From the NCBI GenBank assembly GCA_963594655.1, contig CAVBFD010000058.1:1-9506 (forward strand): DNA of 9,506 nucleotides, given 5' to 3'. Below, in pieces: positions 1-5,635 of this stretch (position 1 is its first letter; each line of letters starts with the position of its first letter). A program made the position numbers and the translations under genes. The notes under the pieces are model-generated. The model saw nothing but the letters and a program-made list of their open reading frames with translations. It was not told the origin of the DNA and searched no databases. This DNA comes from Colivivens sp963594655. GTDB taxonomy: Bacteria; Bacteroidota; Bacteroidia; Bacteroidales; Bacteroidaceae.

Positions 1-2
1 CA

Positions 3-395
3 AGACTGCCCTGGGCAGCCCAGAGCGCTGTATTTAGAAAGTTGGAGGAGATAGCGGAAGTGGCGTCCCTTTCACGTGAGGACCGTTTGAAATATGACGA
101 GGGTCTTCGCAAGTACCGTGACACTATATCCGTGCTTGAAGGAGCCAAAATAGAGGGCTTGAACCAGGGGCGTACAGAAGGCTGGGCCCAGGGCAAAGCG
201 GAAGGTATAGTGGAAGGCTTAACCCGGGGCAGAGCGGAAGGCTTAACCCAAGGCAGAGCGGAAGGCAGAGCGGAAGGCGAAGCCGCAAGTAAGATTGCGA
301 TGGCTAAGGCAATGCTTGAAAAAGGAATATCTGTAACGCTGATTTCCGAGATAACAGGACTGCCAACAACCGACATTCCCCTTGATGTCAATTAA
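3..395 (+). CDS. Rpn/PD-(D/E)XK-type transposase-like protein, C-terminal fragment
   Basis: The reading frame is open from the window edge and only the last 130 residues are present; the nuclease core lies upstream of the window. The visible part reads LPWAAQSAVFRKLEEIAEVASLSREDRLKYDEGL in pieces, which matches my memory of the helical C-terminal region of the Rpn/PDDEXK transposase family common in Bacteroidetes. It is followed by an EG-rich tail (EGxxQGxAEG, about residues 50-95 of the fragment) and a short amphipathic end containing ISVTLISEITGLPTTDI, a typical closing segment in this family. Rpn proteins are DNA endonucleases linked to recombination-promoting activity and are usually multicopy. 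A TTG at 42 could be read as a start, but the frame continues upstream with family-like sequence, so this is a 5'-partial gene and not a small independent one. The family call rests on pattern memory, without an alignment. Confidence 0.72.
   Translation, partial: RLPWAAQSAVFRKLEEIAEVASLSREDRLKYDEGLRKYRDTISVLEGAKIEGLNQGRTEGWAQGKAEGIVEGLTRGRAEGLTQGRAEGRAEGEAASKIAMAKAMLEKGISVTLISEITGLPTTDIPLDVN
201..284 (+). repeat. 12/24-bp tandem repeat encoding the EG-rich tail
   Basis: Units begin with GAAGG and run in frame: 201-212, then two 24-bp units (213-236 and 237-260) that differ at only two bases, then 12-bp units at 261-272 (GAAGGCAGAGCG) and 273-284. They encode repeated EGLTxGRA and EGRA blocks. 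The near-identical 24-bp copies suggest recent slippage or duplication in a tail that tolerates length change. Confidence 0.8.
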
Positions 396-575
396 AAAAA
401 AGTAGCTGCCCCTCAGCAGAGAGCCATAAACCACGGACATAACAATTCCGCAATCTAAATGGAAGCATTTGCAAACGCAGACCAATGTTCCATTTTGTAA
501 AGATGCGCGAAATAGTTCCATTACGCTAACTTTTTGACAAAATACGCCAAGACCCCCTACAGATACCTACAAGCC

Positions 576-673
576 CACTCGAGACACCCCACTTTTTTCA
601 CTCGAGTGAATTGATCAAAACACTCGAGTGAATTGATCGATTCACTCGAGTGAAATGACACCTCCTCTCGAGA
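576..673. repeat. Five CTCGAG palindromes at 22-23 bp spacing (iteron/operator-like array)
   Basis: CTCGAG occurs at 578-583, 601-606, 623-628, 645-650 and 667-672, giving start-to-start spacings of 23, 22, 22 and 22 bp. The middle three lie in larger palindromes: TTCACTCGAGTGAA at 597-610 and 641-654, and CACTCGAGTG at 621-630. The spacers after the second and third copies share GAATTGATC. The two outer copies keep only CTCGAG, and both are followed by an A and a C-rich run. About 22 bp is close to two helical turns, so all five sites would face the same side of the DNA, as expected for cooperative binding of a dimeric protein. Candidate roles are an operator, recombinase arm sites, or replication/partition iterons. 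The role is inference; the arrangement is directly visible. Confidence 0.85.
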
Positions 674-751
674 CCCCTTTTCCGCGTTTTATCAAAGTGT
701 AAACAAATCAGGGGTGTGGCTGGATTTCACAGGAAAATCAGCACACACCAA

Positions 752-776
752 GCATTAACAAAGCAATTGTTAATGC
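752..776. repeat. Perfect inverted repeat, 10-bp arms
   Basis: GCATTAACAA (752-761) and TTGTTAATGC (767-776) are perfect reverse complements around a 5-nt loop. It lies about 55 bp beyond the integrase stop codon. There is no U-tract on either side, so it is a poor intrinsic terminator. An AT-rich operator or recombinase core site is equally possible. Confidence 0.6.
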
Positions 777-800
777 ATTAAGACATTCATGTCGGCATTT

Positions 801-813
801 GGTTTGCAGACCG
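801..813. other. Candidate att half matching the tRNA-Cys anticodon arm
   Basis: TTTGCAGACCG at 803-813 is identical to 1949-1959 inside the tRNA-Cys gene. Allowing a one-base T indel, the match extends to GGTTTGCAGACCG (801-813) versus GGTTTTGCAGACCG (1946-1959), in the same orientation. The pair flanks the integrase gene, as attL and attR would flank a tiny integrated element. The match is short, so this is a suggestion only. Confidence 0.3.
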
Positions 814-829
814 CCCTGCTGCCCGACGC

Positions 830-1801
830 TTACCGGGCGAGCAACTTACGTACGACGGTCTGGTTGGCAGCCCCCACCACATCGGAGTCCAGTGACGCGA
901 GGTAGATGGCGGTGGTCTCCGTACTGCTGTGTCCCATCGCCTCACTGATGACAGCCTCCTCCACTCCGCTCCATTTGGCGACGGAGGCCCAGGTGTGGCG
1001 CGCCACGTAGGAACTGATCGGGATATCCAGTCCCATACGGTCGGATATTTGCCGCAGCCGCCGGTTGTACTGCCGCAGTGCCGTACTGTACTTCACCGCC
1101 CTGCCACTGTCCACGTTGTAGAGCAGCGGAAGCAGGAAAGACGACGGGCCGGTGCGGCCCTGATACTTGCGGAGTATCGCCCGGGCGCAGGGCAGGAGTT
1201 CCACGGCAAGTGGCTGGCCTGTCTTGTGCCGCCGGTAGGTGATCAGTCCCATGTGGAGATTCTCGGCGGTGAGGTGGGCGACATCCACGAACGCCATTCC
1301 CTGTGTGTAGATACAGAACAGGAAGATGTCGCGGGCCAAGTCGAGTGACGGGTCGTCGGACAGGTCGAGGTCGACGATCCGTCTCACCACATCCTCCCTC
1401 ACCGCCCGCTTGCGTGTCTTCTCCACCCCGGTGAACACCTTACGGAAAGGCCGCTTGTCCTCGCCCAACAGTTCCTCGTCGAGAGCGTAGTTGTAGGCGG
1501 CGCGTAGGTTGCGGTTGTAGAGCGAGATGGTGTTCATCGACAGTCCCTTCCGCCTCATGTGTTTCTGGAAATCCCCCATCAGGGCTGCTGTCAGTTGTCC
1601 CGGGGCGCAGTCCTCTCCCCCTCGGAACTCACGGAATGAGTCGAGCGCGCAACGGTAGTTGTCCGCCGTGCTGTCCTGTCCCGCCGCGCGGAGGCAGCGG
1701 ATGCGGTACTCCAGCAAGGCGAAGAAACTGCGCCGGACAAGGTTTCTCACCGCCCCTCTTTTTGGTTTCGGACTCTGGAAGTCCGTCTCAATTGTAGTCA
1801 T
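830..1801 (-). CDS. Tyrosine recombinase / site-specific integrase, Bacteroidetes type
   Basis: A 323-aa protein with the two-domain layout of phage and transposon integrases: an N-terminal helical SAM-like arm-binding domain (about 25-130) and a C-terminal catalytic domain (about 135-315). Visible catalytic-region motifs are YTQGMAFVDVAHL (165-177), YRRHKTGQPL with Lys193, YVARHTWAS with Arg268 (Tyr265 stands where many families have His), GH at 290-291, and the nucleophile Tyr300 in TTAIYLASL. The Arg-I position, usually RGM, is Gln167 here. I recall QG variants among Bacteroidetes recombinases, so this may mark a subfamily and need not mean inactivation. I chose the ATG at 1801 because it opens MTTIETDFQ. 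The frame extends upstream into the tRNA gene, and that extension (rich in Phe, Trp and Cys) looks like noise. The gene lies downstream of tRNA-Cys but is separated from it by a terminator, so it probably has its own promoter. It could act on an integrated element or as a DNA invertase; I see no clear invertible segment. Confidence 0.88.
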   Translation of the reverse strand: MTTIETDFQSPKPKRGAVRNLVRRSFFALLEYRIRCLRAAGQDSTADNYRCALDSFREFRGGEDCAPGQLTAALMGDFQKHMRRKGLSMNTISLYNRNLRAAYNYALDEELLGEDKRPFRKVFTGVEKTRKRAVREDVVRRIVDLDLSDDPSLDLARDIFLFCIYTQGMAFVDVAHLTAENLHMGLITYRRHKTGQPLAVELLPCARAILRKYQGRTGPSSFLLPLLYNVDSGRAVKYSTALRQYNRRLRQISDRMGLDIPISSYVARHTWASVAKWSGVEEAVISEAMGHSSTETTAIYLASLDSDVVGAANQTVVRKLLAR

Positions 1802-1863
1802 AATCACGTATTCTGAAATTAAAGTAACATGAGACCAAAAAAGGGGATGAAAACGGAAGAAAC

Positions 1864-1906
1864 AAAAAAAAAGGGTTCGGCAGCCGACTAGCAGCCACCG
1901 AACCCT
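1864..1906 (-). terminator. Intrinsic terminator downstream of tRNA-Cys
   Basis: On the minus strand AGGGTTCGG (1906-1898) pairs perfectly with CCGAACCCT (1880-1872), with a 17-nt loop, and is followed by a run of eight T residues (1871-1864). It begins 9 nt after the tRNA 3' end and insulates the integrase gene from tRNA transcription. Confidence 0.85.
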
Positions 1907-1914
1907 GCGGAGCG

Positions 1915-1986
1915 AGGTCGGTACCCGATTCGAACGGGTGTACACGGTTTTGCAGACCGTTGACTAAGCCTCTCATCCAACCGACC
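1915..1986 (-). tRNA. tRNA-Cys (anticodon GCA)
   Basis: The 72-nt minus-strand sequence folds as a cloverleaf: acceptor GGTCGGT/ACCGACC, D stem GAT/GTC, anticodon stem ACGGT/ACCGT around the loop CTGCAAA (anticodon GCA), a 4-nt variable region GTAC, and T stem ACCCG/CGGGT around TTCGAAT. The discriminator is T (U73), the cysteine identity base. The 3' CCA is not encoded, which is common in Bacteroidetes. It is preceded by a matching -7/-33 promoter and followed by an intrinsic terminator, so it is a monocistronic tRNA unit. tRNA genes are frequent integration targets, and an integrase gene lies directly downstream. Confidence 0.95.
1946..1959. other. Candidate att half within the tRNA-Cys anticodon arm
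   Basis: This partner of the 801-813 copy covers tRNA nucleotides 28-41, that is the 5' strand of the anticodon stem after its first base pair, the loop, and the start of the 3' strand. Integration at an anticodon loop is a known tRNA target type. If real, the tRNA 3' half and its terminator are supplied by the element side. Confidence 0.3.
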
Positions 1987-2013
1987 AGTTGTGTATTGAG
2001 CTTTAAGCGAGTG

Positions 2014-2044
2014 CAAAGGTAGAAAAAACATTTGATTCGGCAAT
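2014..2044 (-). promoter_or_regulatory. Promoter of tRNA-Cys
   Basis: On the minus strand the -7 box TACCTTTG (2021-2014) fits the Bacteroidetes consensus TAnnTTTG. Nineteen bases further upstream lies ATTG (2044-2041), three of four matches to the TTTG -33 box. The predicted start is roughly 20 nt before the tRNA 5' end. Confidence 0.65.
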
Positions 2045-2065
2045 GCGTTACTGGCGATTATTTTC

Positions 2066-2073
2066 TAATTTTG
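2066..2073 (+). promoter_or_regulatory. Likely -7 box for tilS
   Basis: TAATTTTG matches TAnnTTTG exactly and sits 19 nt before the tilS ATG, which would give a very short leader. No good TTTG box lies 19-21 nt upstream (the best is AATG), so it is a weaker call than the other promoters here. It is divergent from the tRNA-Cys promoter within the same 106-bp gap. Confidence 0.45.
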
Positions 2074-2092
2074 CAGTGAAATTCGTTTCCTA

Positions 2093-3412
2093 ATGGACAA
2101 ACTTGACGATTCATACCTCAAAATTAGGCGGTTCTGCCACGACAAGGCACTGACGGGAAATGGCGACCGCATACTGGTGGCTCTGAGCGGCGGGCCCGAC
2201 TCGGTGTTCCTCCTGCGCTACCTCCTGCACTGCCGTTATCCGGTGGAGGCGGCCCACTGCAACTTCCACCTGCGGGCCGGTGAGAGTATGCGTGACGAGC
2301 GGTTCGTACGCGACCTGTGCCACAGGCACGGAGTGAGACTCCACGTGAAGGACTTCGACACGGAGGCTGTGGCTAGGAGCAGGGGCATAAGTATCGAGAT
2401 GGCGGCAAGAGACCTGAGGTACGGATGGTTCGAGCAGGTGAGACAGGAGACAGGTTGCACCTGCATAGCGGTGGCCCACCACAGGGACGACAATGTGGAG
2501 ACCCTGTTGCTCAACCTCGTAAGAGGCACGGGACTCAAAGGACTCAAGGGAATGTTGCCTAAGAGCGGACACATCATCCGTCCGCTGCTGTGCGTCAGCC
2601 GCAAGGACATCATCGACGGACTGCGGGAGATGGGACAGGACTATGTGACCGACAGCACGAACGCCGTGGACATGTACAGCCGCAACAAGGTGAGACTGGA
2701 CGTGATGCCTCTGCTCAGGACCATCAACCCCGCCGCTGACGCGAACATAGCGCGGACAATGGAGAACCTCAACGAGGCTTACAACGTTTACAGTGAGTGT
2801 ATGGACCGGTGCGCCGCCGACTGTACCCAAGAGGACGGCGACACCTTATTTATATACAGGGACAAACTCTGCCGCTGCACCTCCCCCCTATCCGTACTCC
2901 ACGCCGTACTGGAACGGTACGGATTCAACCGTGAACAGACCAAGGACATCCTTTCGTGCGGCGACACAGGCAAGACCTTCGGGTCGTCCACCCACAGTCT
3001 CGTGACCGACAGAAGCAGGTTCATAGTGCAACCCACCGGGGCGGACGCACCACTCACGGATCTTCCGCTCGAAGACTACCCCAGCATCTCCGTGAGGACA
3101 GTAAGCAAGGACAATCTCTCCATAATCAAGCGGCCCGAATACGCCTACATAGACAAAGCCAAGGTAAGGGGATGGCTCACGGTGAGGACAGTGAGACAAG
3201 GCGACAGTTTCGTTCCCTTCGGGATGAAGGGGAGGAAACTCATAAGCGACTACCTGACGGACCTGAAACTCAACCTGTTCGAGAAACGCAGACAACTGGT
3301 GGTGTGCGACGGCGAGGACATAGTGTGGGTAGTGGGCCGCAGAGGGTCGGAACTCCACAAGGTAGACGCAGCCACAGGGGAGGTCATCGTACTGGAACTG
3401 ACGGGCCACTAA
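2093..3412 (+). CDS. tilS: tRNA(Ile)-lysidine synthase TilS
   Basis: TilS uses ATP and lysine to convert C34 of the CAU-anticodon tRNA-Ile into lysidine, which switches both decoding and charging from Met to Ile; it is normally essential. The 439-aa protein has the N-type ATP pyrophosphatase signature LSGGPDS (SGGPDS at 32-37) after a short N-terminal helix. It then has AAHCNFHLR, VAHHRDDNVETLLLNLVRGTGLKGL, the IRPLL segment, and the STNAVDMYSRNKVRLDVMPLL motif that precedes the C-terminal domains. The end (about 365-430) is the TilS substrate-binding C-domain, with VRTVRQGDSFVPFGMKGRK and LISDYLTDLKLN. Length and domain order are normal. The start is the first ATG after the promoter-like box. 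The 3' end converges on upp with a 4-bp overlap. The neighbouring tRNA is Cys, not the TilS substrate, so the adjacency is probably incidental. Confidence 0.96.
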   Translation: MDKLDDSYLKIRRFCHDKALTGNGDRILVALSGGPDSVFLLRYLLHCRYPVEAAHCNFHLRAGESMRDERFVRDLCHRHGVRLHVKDFDTEAVARSRGISIEMAARDLRYGWFEQVRQETGCTCIAVAHHRDDNVETLLLNLVRGTGLKGLKGMLPKSGHIIRPLLCVSRKDIIDGLREMGQDYVTDSTNAVDMYSRNKVRLDVMPLLRTINPAADANIARTMENLNEAYNVYSECMDRCAADCTQEDGDTLFIYRDKLCRCTSPLSVLHAVLERYGFNREQTKDILSCGDTGKTFGSSTHSLVTDRSRFIVQPTGADAPLTDLPLEDYPSISVRTVSKDNLSIIKRPEYAYIDKAKVRGWLTVRTVRQGDSFVPFGMKGRKLISDYLTDLKLNLFEKRRQLVVCDGEDIVWVVGRRGSELHKVDAATGEVIVLELTGH

Positions 3413-4071
3413 ACCTTCTCGCCGTAAGCCAAGTCACCCGCGTCGCCCAGTCCAGGCACTATGTAAGCGTGTTCGTTGAGTCCGGGGTCGATGGCGGCGC
3501 ACCAGAGTGTCACGTCCGGACAGTCACGGAACGACTTACGGATGTAGTCCACCCCCTTCTTGGAGGCTATGATGCAGCAGAGATGCGCCTCGGAGGGAAC
3601 ACCCTTCGTGCAGAACGTCTCGTAGCCCAGTTCCATACTTCCGCCGGTGGCGAGCATCGGGTCGGCGATGATGAGGGTCTTGCCGTCCAGCCGGGGACTG
3701 GCGATGTACTCAATCTTTATCCCCACCGTCTCGCACTCCTTGTCCTTATAATAGCGGTAGGCGGACACGAACGCGCTGTCGGCACGGTCGAACACGTCGA
3801 GGAACCCCTGGTGGAACGGCAGTCCCGCACGGAAGATGGTGCCGATCACGATGTCGTTGTCCGGAGTACTGACGGGAGCCATGCCCAGCGGAGTCTGTAT
3901 CTCCTTCGTGGAATAGGCCAGCCGCTTGCTCACCTCATACGCCATCACGTTGCCTATGCGCATCATGTTGTTCCTGAACTTCGCCCTGTCGCCCTGCACC
4001 GCCACACTCCTGAGTTCGGCGAGATACTGGCTGAGGACAGAATTGGTCTCCGATAAGTTGATTACTTTCAT
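3409..4071 (-). CDS. upp: Uracil phosphoribosyltransferase
   Basis: This cytoplasmic pyrimidine-salvage enzyme makes UMP and pyrophosphate from uracil and PRPP. The 220-aa protein has the type I PRTase features: RAGLP (81-85), the PRPP-binding DPMLATGGS loop (137-145), and the C-terminal uracil-binding YIVPGLGDAGD (203-213). Length is slightly above the roughly 208-210 aa typical of the family. The ATG at 4071 gives the expected N-terminus (VINLSETNSVLSQYLAELRS). The gene is monocistronic on the minus strand, divergent from the 4190 operon, with its stop codon overlapping that of tilS. carB at the other end of the window belongs to de novo pyrimidine synthesis, but the two genes are not in one operon. 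Confidence 0.96.
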   Translation of the reverse strand: MKVINLSETNSVLSQYLAELRSVAVQGDRAKFRNNMMRIGNVMAYEVSKRLAYSTKEIQTPLGMAPVSTPDNDIVIGTIFRAGLPFHQGFLDVFDRADSAFVSAYRYYKDKECETVGIKIEYIASPRLDGKTLIIADPMLATGGSMELGYETFCTKGVPSEAHLCCIIASKKGVDYIRKSFRDCPDVTLWCAAIDPGLNEHAYIVPGLGDAGDLAYGEKV

Positions 4072-4100
4072 CTACTCTGTTTATTAAACGGTTTGTCCCG

Positions 4101-4108
4101 CAAATTTA
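4101..4108 (-). promoter_or_regulatory. Likely -7 box for upp
   Basis: On the minus strand TAAATTTG fits TAnnTTTG, 29 nt before the upp ATG. The position where its -33 box should lie (about 4128-4131) reads AAAG and overlaps the -33 box of the divergent operon promoter. The -7 box is good and the -33 is not. Confidence 0.5.
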
Positions 4109-4128
4109 CAAAGAAAAAGTCAAAAGGC

Positions 4129-4159
4129 TTTGTCCGTTGCTTTTATTTTAGTAACTTTG
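4129..4159 (+). promoter_or_regulatory. Strong Bacteroidetes promoter for the 4190 operon
   Basis: TTTG (4129-4132), a 19-nt spacer, then TAACTTTG (4152-4159): a full match to the phylum's primary sigma-factor consensus TTTG-N19-TAnnTTTG. Transcription should start near 4166, leaving a leader of about 24 nt before the ATG at 4190. It probably drives the unknown gene, the zapB-like gene and zapA, and may read on into rny. Confidence 0.85.
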
Positions 4160-4189
4160 CAGAGTATATCGTATTCTTACAAACGAACT

Positions 4190-4834
4190 ATGGGATTATT
4201 AGATATCTTCAAGAAGAAACAGAAGGAGAACATCGGAGGCATGGAGGACTTCATGACCTTGATAAAGGTCTACTTCCAGAGCGTGCTTGCCGCCAACCTG
4301 GGAATATCCAACCTGGCGGCGCTGCCCGACATGGCGGCGTTCAAGCGGTCCCTGCATGTAGCCACTGTCAACAACAAACTGGGAATCGGTGAGAAGAAAG
4401 CGTGCCAGAAGATGCTGCAGGACCTCTACGGCATCAGCGACGGCTTTTTCAAGGAGATTGACCAGAGTATAAAGAAAGGCTGCAAGAACCAGATGGAAGT
4501 GAGGAACTACCTGTTCCTTTTCCAAGGCTACACGCAGGAGCTGATGATGCTGGTGGGCAACCTCATGAAATGGAAGTTCAGGATACCGTCGTTCCTCAAG
4601 AAAGCCCTCAGGGTGATGATAGAGAAGACGGTCAGCGACATATTCACCAAGAACGACTGGACGGACGACAGTGTGCGCAAGTCGGTCTATTCGGTCAGGA
4701 AATACCAGAAAGCGCTGGGATTCTCCGAGGCGTGGACCACTGAGTATGTCTACAACATGATCACTCTCGCCAAGAAAGAGCCGAGACCCTCGCAGGACGA
4801 CCTCGACAAGGCGGAGAGCAAGATGAAGAAATGA
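4190..4834 (+). CDS. Unrecognised 214-aa protein, first gene of the zapA-rny cluster
   Basis: I do not recognise a family. The protein starts MGLLDIFKKKQKEN, a short amphipathic basic N-terminus that could touch the membrane, and is then largely alpha-helical by composition. It has a moderately hydrophobic middle (YLFLFQGYTQELMMLVGNLMKWKF) but no clear transmembrane helix and no signal peptide. The C-terminal half is rich in Lys and aromatic residues (SVYSVRKYQKALGF, TTEYVYNMITLAKK) and ends in a charged tail. I placed the start at the ATG at 4190, 31 nt after the promoter -7 box. The longer frame from a TTG at 4130 would start inside the promoter itself. It is 23 bp from the ZapB-like gene, suggesting co-transcription and a possible link to cell division or envelope, which is inference from position only. 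It is likely a soluble or peripheral cytoplasmic protein. Confidence 0.85.
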   Translation: MGLLDIFKKKQKENIGGMEDFMTLIKVYFQSVLAANLGISNLAALPDMAAFKRSLHVATVNNKLGIGEKKACQKMLQDLYGISDGFFKEIDQSIKKGCKNQMEVRNYLFLFQGYTQELMMLVGNLMKWKFRIPSFLKKALRVMIEKTVSDIFTKNDWTDDSVRKSVYSVRKYQKALGFSEAWTTEYVYNMITLAKKEPRPSQDDLDKAESKMKK

Positions 4835-4857
4835 ACGACTGTCCATAACGGCTCAGG

Positions 4858-5172
4858 ATGACCAGCGAGGAAAGGAAGAAACTGCGGCTGTTCGAAGCGA
4901 AAGTGGAGCGGCTCATCGACCTGTACAAGTCGCTGCGCCGGGAGAACGACAGCCTCAGGGATGTCATCCAGACAAGGGACGACACGATAAAAAGCCTCAA
5001 CGCCAGGCTGGAGGCAAGCCGGGAGGACTACGACAATCTGAAGACAGCCAAGATGATGGTGATAAGCGACGGCGACCTGCAGTCCGCCCGCCAACGCCTC
5101 AAGAGGCTGGTGCGTGAAGTAAACAGATGTATGGAGTTGCTCAAGAAGGAAGAGGTCAGCGTTGACGACTGA
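4858..5172 (+). CDS. ZapB-like coiled-coil protein (putative Z-ring associated)
   Basis: A 104-aa, highly charged protein that is nearly all coiled coil from about residue 8 to 62 (FEAKVERLIDLYKSLRRENDSL, then RDDTIKSLNARLEASREDYDNL). A second helix (about 75-98, ARQRLKRLVREVNRCMELL) follows. Small coiled-coil proteins directly upstream of zapA are usual in Bacteroidetes and resemble ZapB in size and style. ZapB in enterobacteria binds ZapA and thickens the Z-ring. Sequence similarity of coiled coils is weak evidence, so the assignment leans on the neighbour: zapA begins 35 bp downstream. No catalytic motif is present and none is expected. Confidence 0.8.
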   Translation: MTSEERKKLRLFEAKVERLIDLYKSLRRENDSLRDVIQTRDDTIKSLNARLEASREDYDNLKTAKMMVISDGDLQSARQRLKRLVREVNRCMELLKKEEVSVDD

Positions 5173-5207
5173 ACCCGCTCCGGAGGGCATACAGACAATA
5201 CACAGAG

Positions 5208-5507
5208 ATGGAAGGGTACAAGCTGACAATACACGTGGCGATAGACGGGGTGTCGTTACCGATGACCGTCACCAGCGCGGACGAGGAGGAAATCATCCGT
5301 AAGGCCGCGGGCAACGTGAACCAGCTGCTCATCGAGGTACGCGGGAAGTACAGCAATGTGCCTGACAACAGATATTACGATGTGATGGTGATGCTCAAAT
5401 CCGAGGTCAAGGCACTCAGCGCCGCCAAGGAGAAGGACACCGCTCCAGTGTTTGAAGTGCTGGACGACATTGAGAAGGACATAGACGAACTGCTCGCGGG
5501 GCAGTGA
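5208..5507 (+). CDS. zapA: Cell division protein ZapA
   Basis: A 99-aa ZapA homologue, the FtsZ-binding protein that cross-links protofilaments at midcell. The N-terminal globular part reads YKLTIHVAIDGVSLPMTVTSADEEEIIRKAAGNVNQLL, matching the family pattern of a beta strand, a conserved turn, then a helix with E-x3-R-x-A. The C-terminal half is a dimerising helix (MVMLKSEVKALSAAKEK) with an acidic end. Length is typical. It follows the ZapB-like gene and precedes rny after a 128-bp gap. The ATG at 5208 is the only start that gives a family-like N-terminus. Confidence 0.9.
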   Translation: MEGYKLTIHVAIDGVSLPMTVTSADEEEIIRKAAGNVNQLLIEVRGKYSNVPDNRYYDVMVMLKSEVKALSAAKEKDTAPVFEVLDDIEKDIDELLAGQ

Positions 5508-5556
5508 ACCGCCCTGTCCGCCTCCCCACCCCATCGCACATAACCGGGAAAACCAC

Positions 5557-5607
5557 ACGCACAATTTCAGGATGCATACGGCAACGGTGCAGACTGGTCT
5601 TGTGCGT
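5557..5607 (+). repeat. Inverted repeat in the zapA-rny gap
   Basis: ACGCACAA (5557-5564) and TTGTGCGT (5600-5607) are perfect 8-bp arms around 35 nt, followed at once by AT-rich sequence (ATTTATTAATAAAC) leading to the rny start. It could be an attenuating or terminator-like hairpin after zapA, an rny 5' UTR structure, or a protein-binding site. The T-tract is broken and the loop is long, so I do not call a terminator. Confidence 0.45.
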
Positions 5608-5635
5608 ATTTATTAATAAACAAAACAAACAGTCA

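Larger units (their letters stand above)
396..829. other. Gene-free accessory stretch with regulatory-looking repeats
   Basis: No convincing coding frame is present between the transposase fragment and the integrase stop. The open frame on the reverse strand across 243-521 overlaps the transposase tail and has no family-like features. The stretch is more AT-rich than the flanking genes and contains the CTCGAG array (576-673), an inverted pair ACACCCC (584-590) / GGGGTGT (711-717), a 10-bp-arm hairpin (752-776) and a candidate att core (803-813). A short run of A residues follows the transposase stop codon, but I see no stable stem in front of it, so I do not call a terminator there. Confidence 0.6.

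Noticed and set aside
576..673. CRISPR array
   Set aside because: The repeat unit is a 6-14 bp palindrome with partly conserved spacers of about 8-16 bp. That is too short for CRISPR, and no cas genes are present.
752..776. Intrinsic terminator for the integrase gene
   Set aside because: The stem is perfect but AT-rich, and no T-run follows on the minus strand.
1802..1945. N-terminal extension of the integrase into the tRNA gene
   Set aside because: The added residues are encoded by the tRNA 3' half and terminator and look non-coding; the ATG at 1801 gives a normal-length integrase.
2956..4056. 366-codon plus frame spanning the tilS 3' end and all of upp
   Set aside because: It is out of frame with tilS and antisense to upp. 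The translation is low-complexity and matches nothing recognisable.
4199..4846. 215-codon minus frame over the unknown gene
   Set aside because: It is antisense to a frame with a consensus promoter and operon context. Its composition looks like a shadow.
5508..5635. 6S RNA gene downstream of zapA
   Set aside because: In some bacteria the 6S RNA gene neighbours zapA, but this gap is only 128 bp and lacks the long bulged hairpin of 6S RNA.
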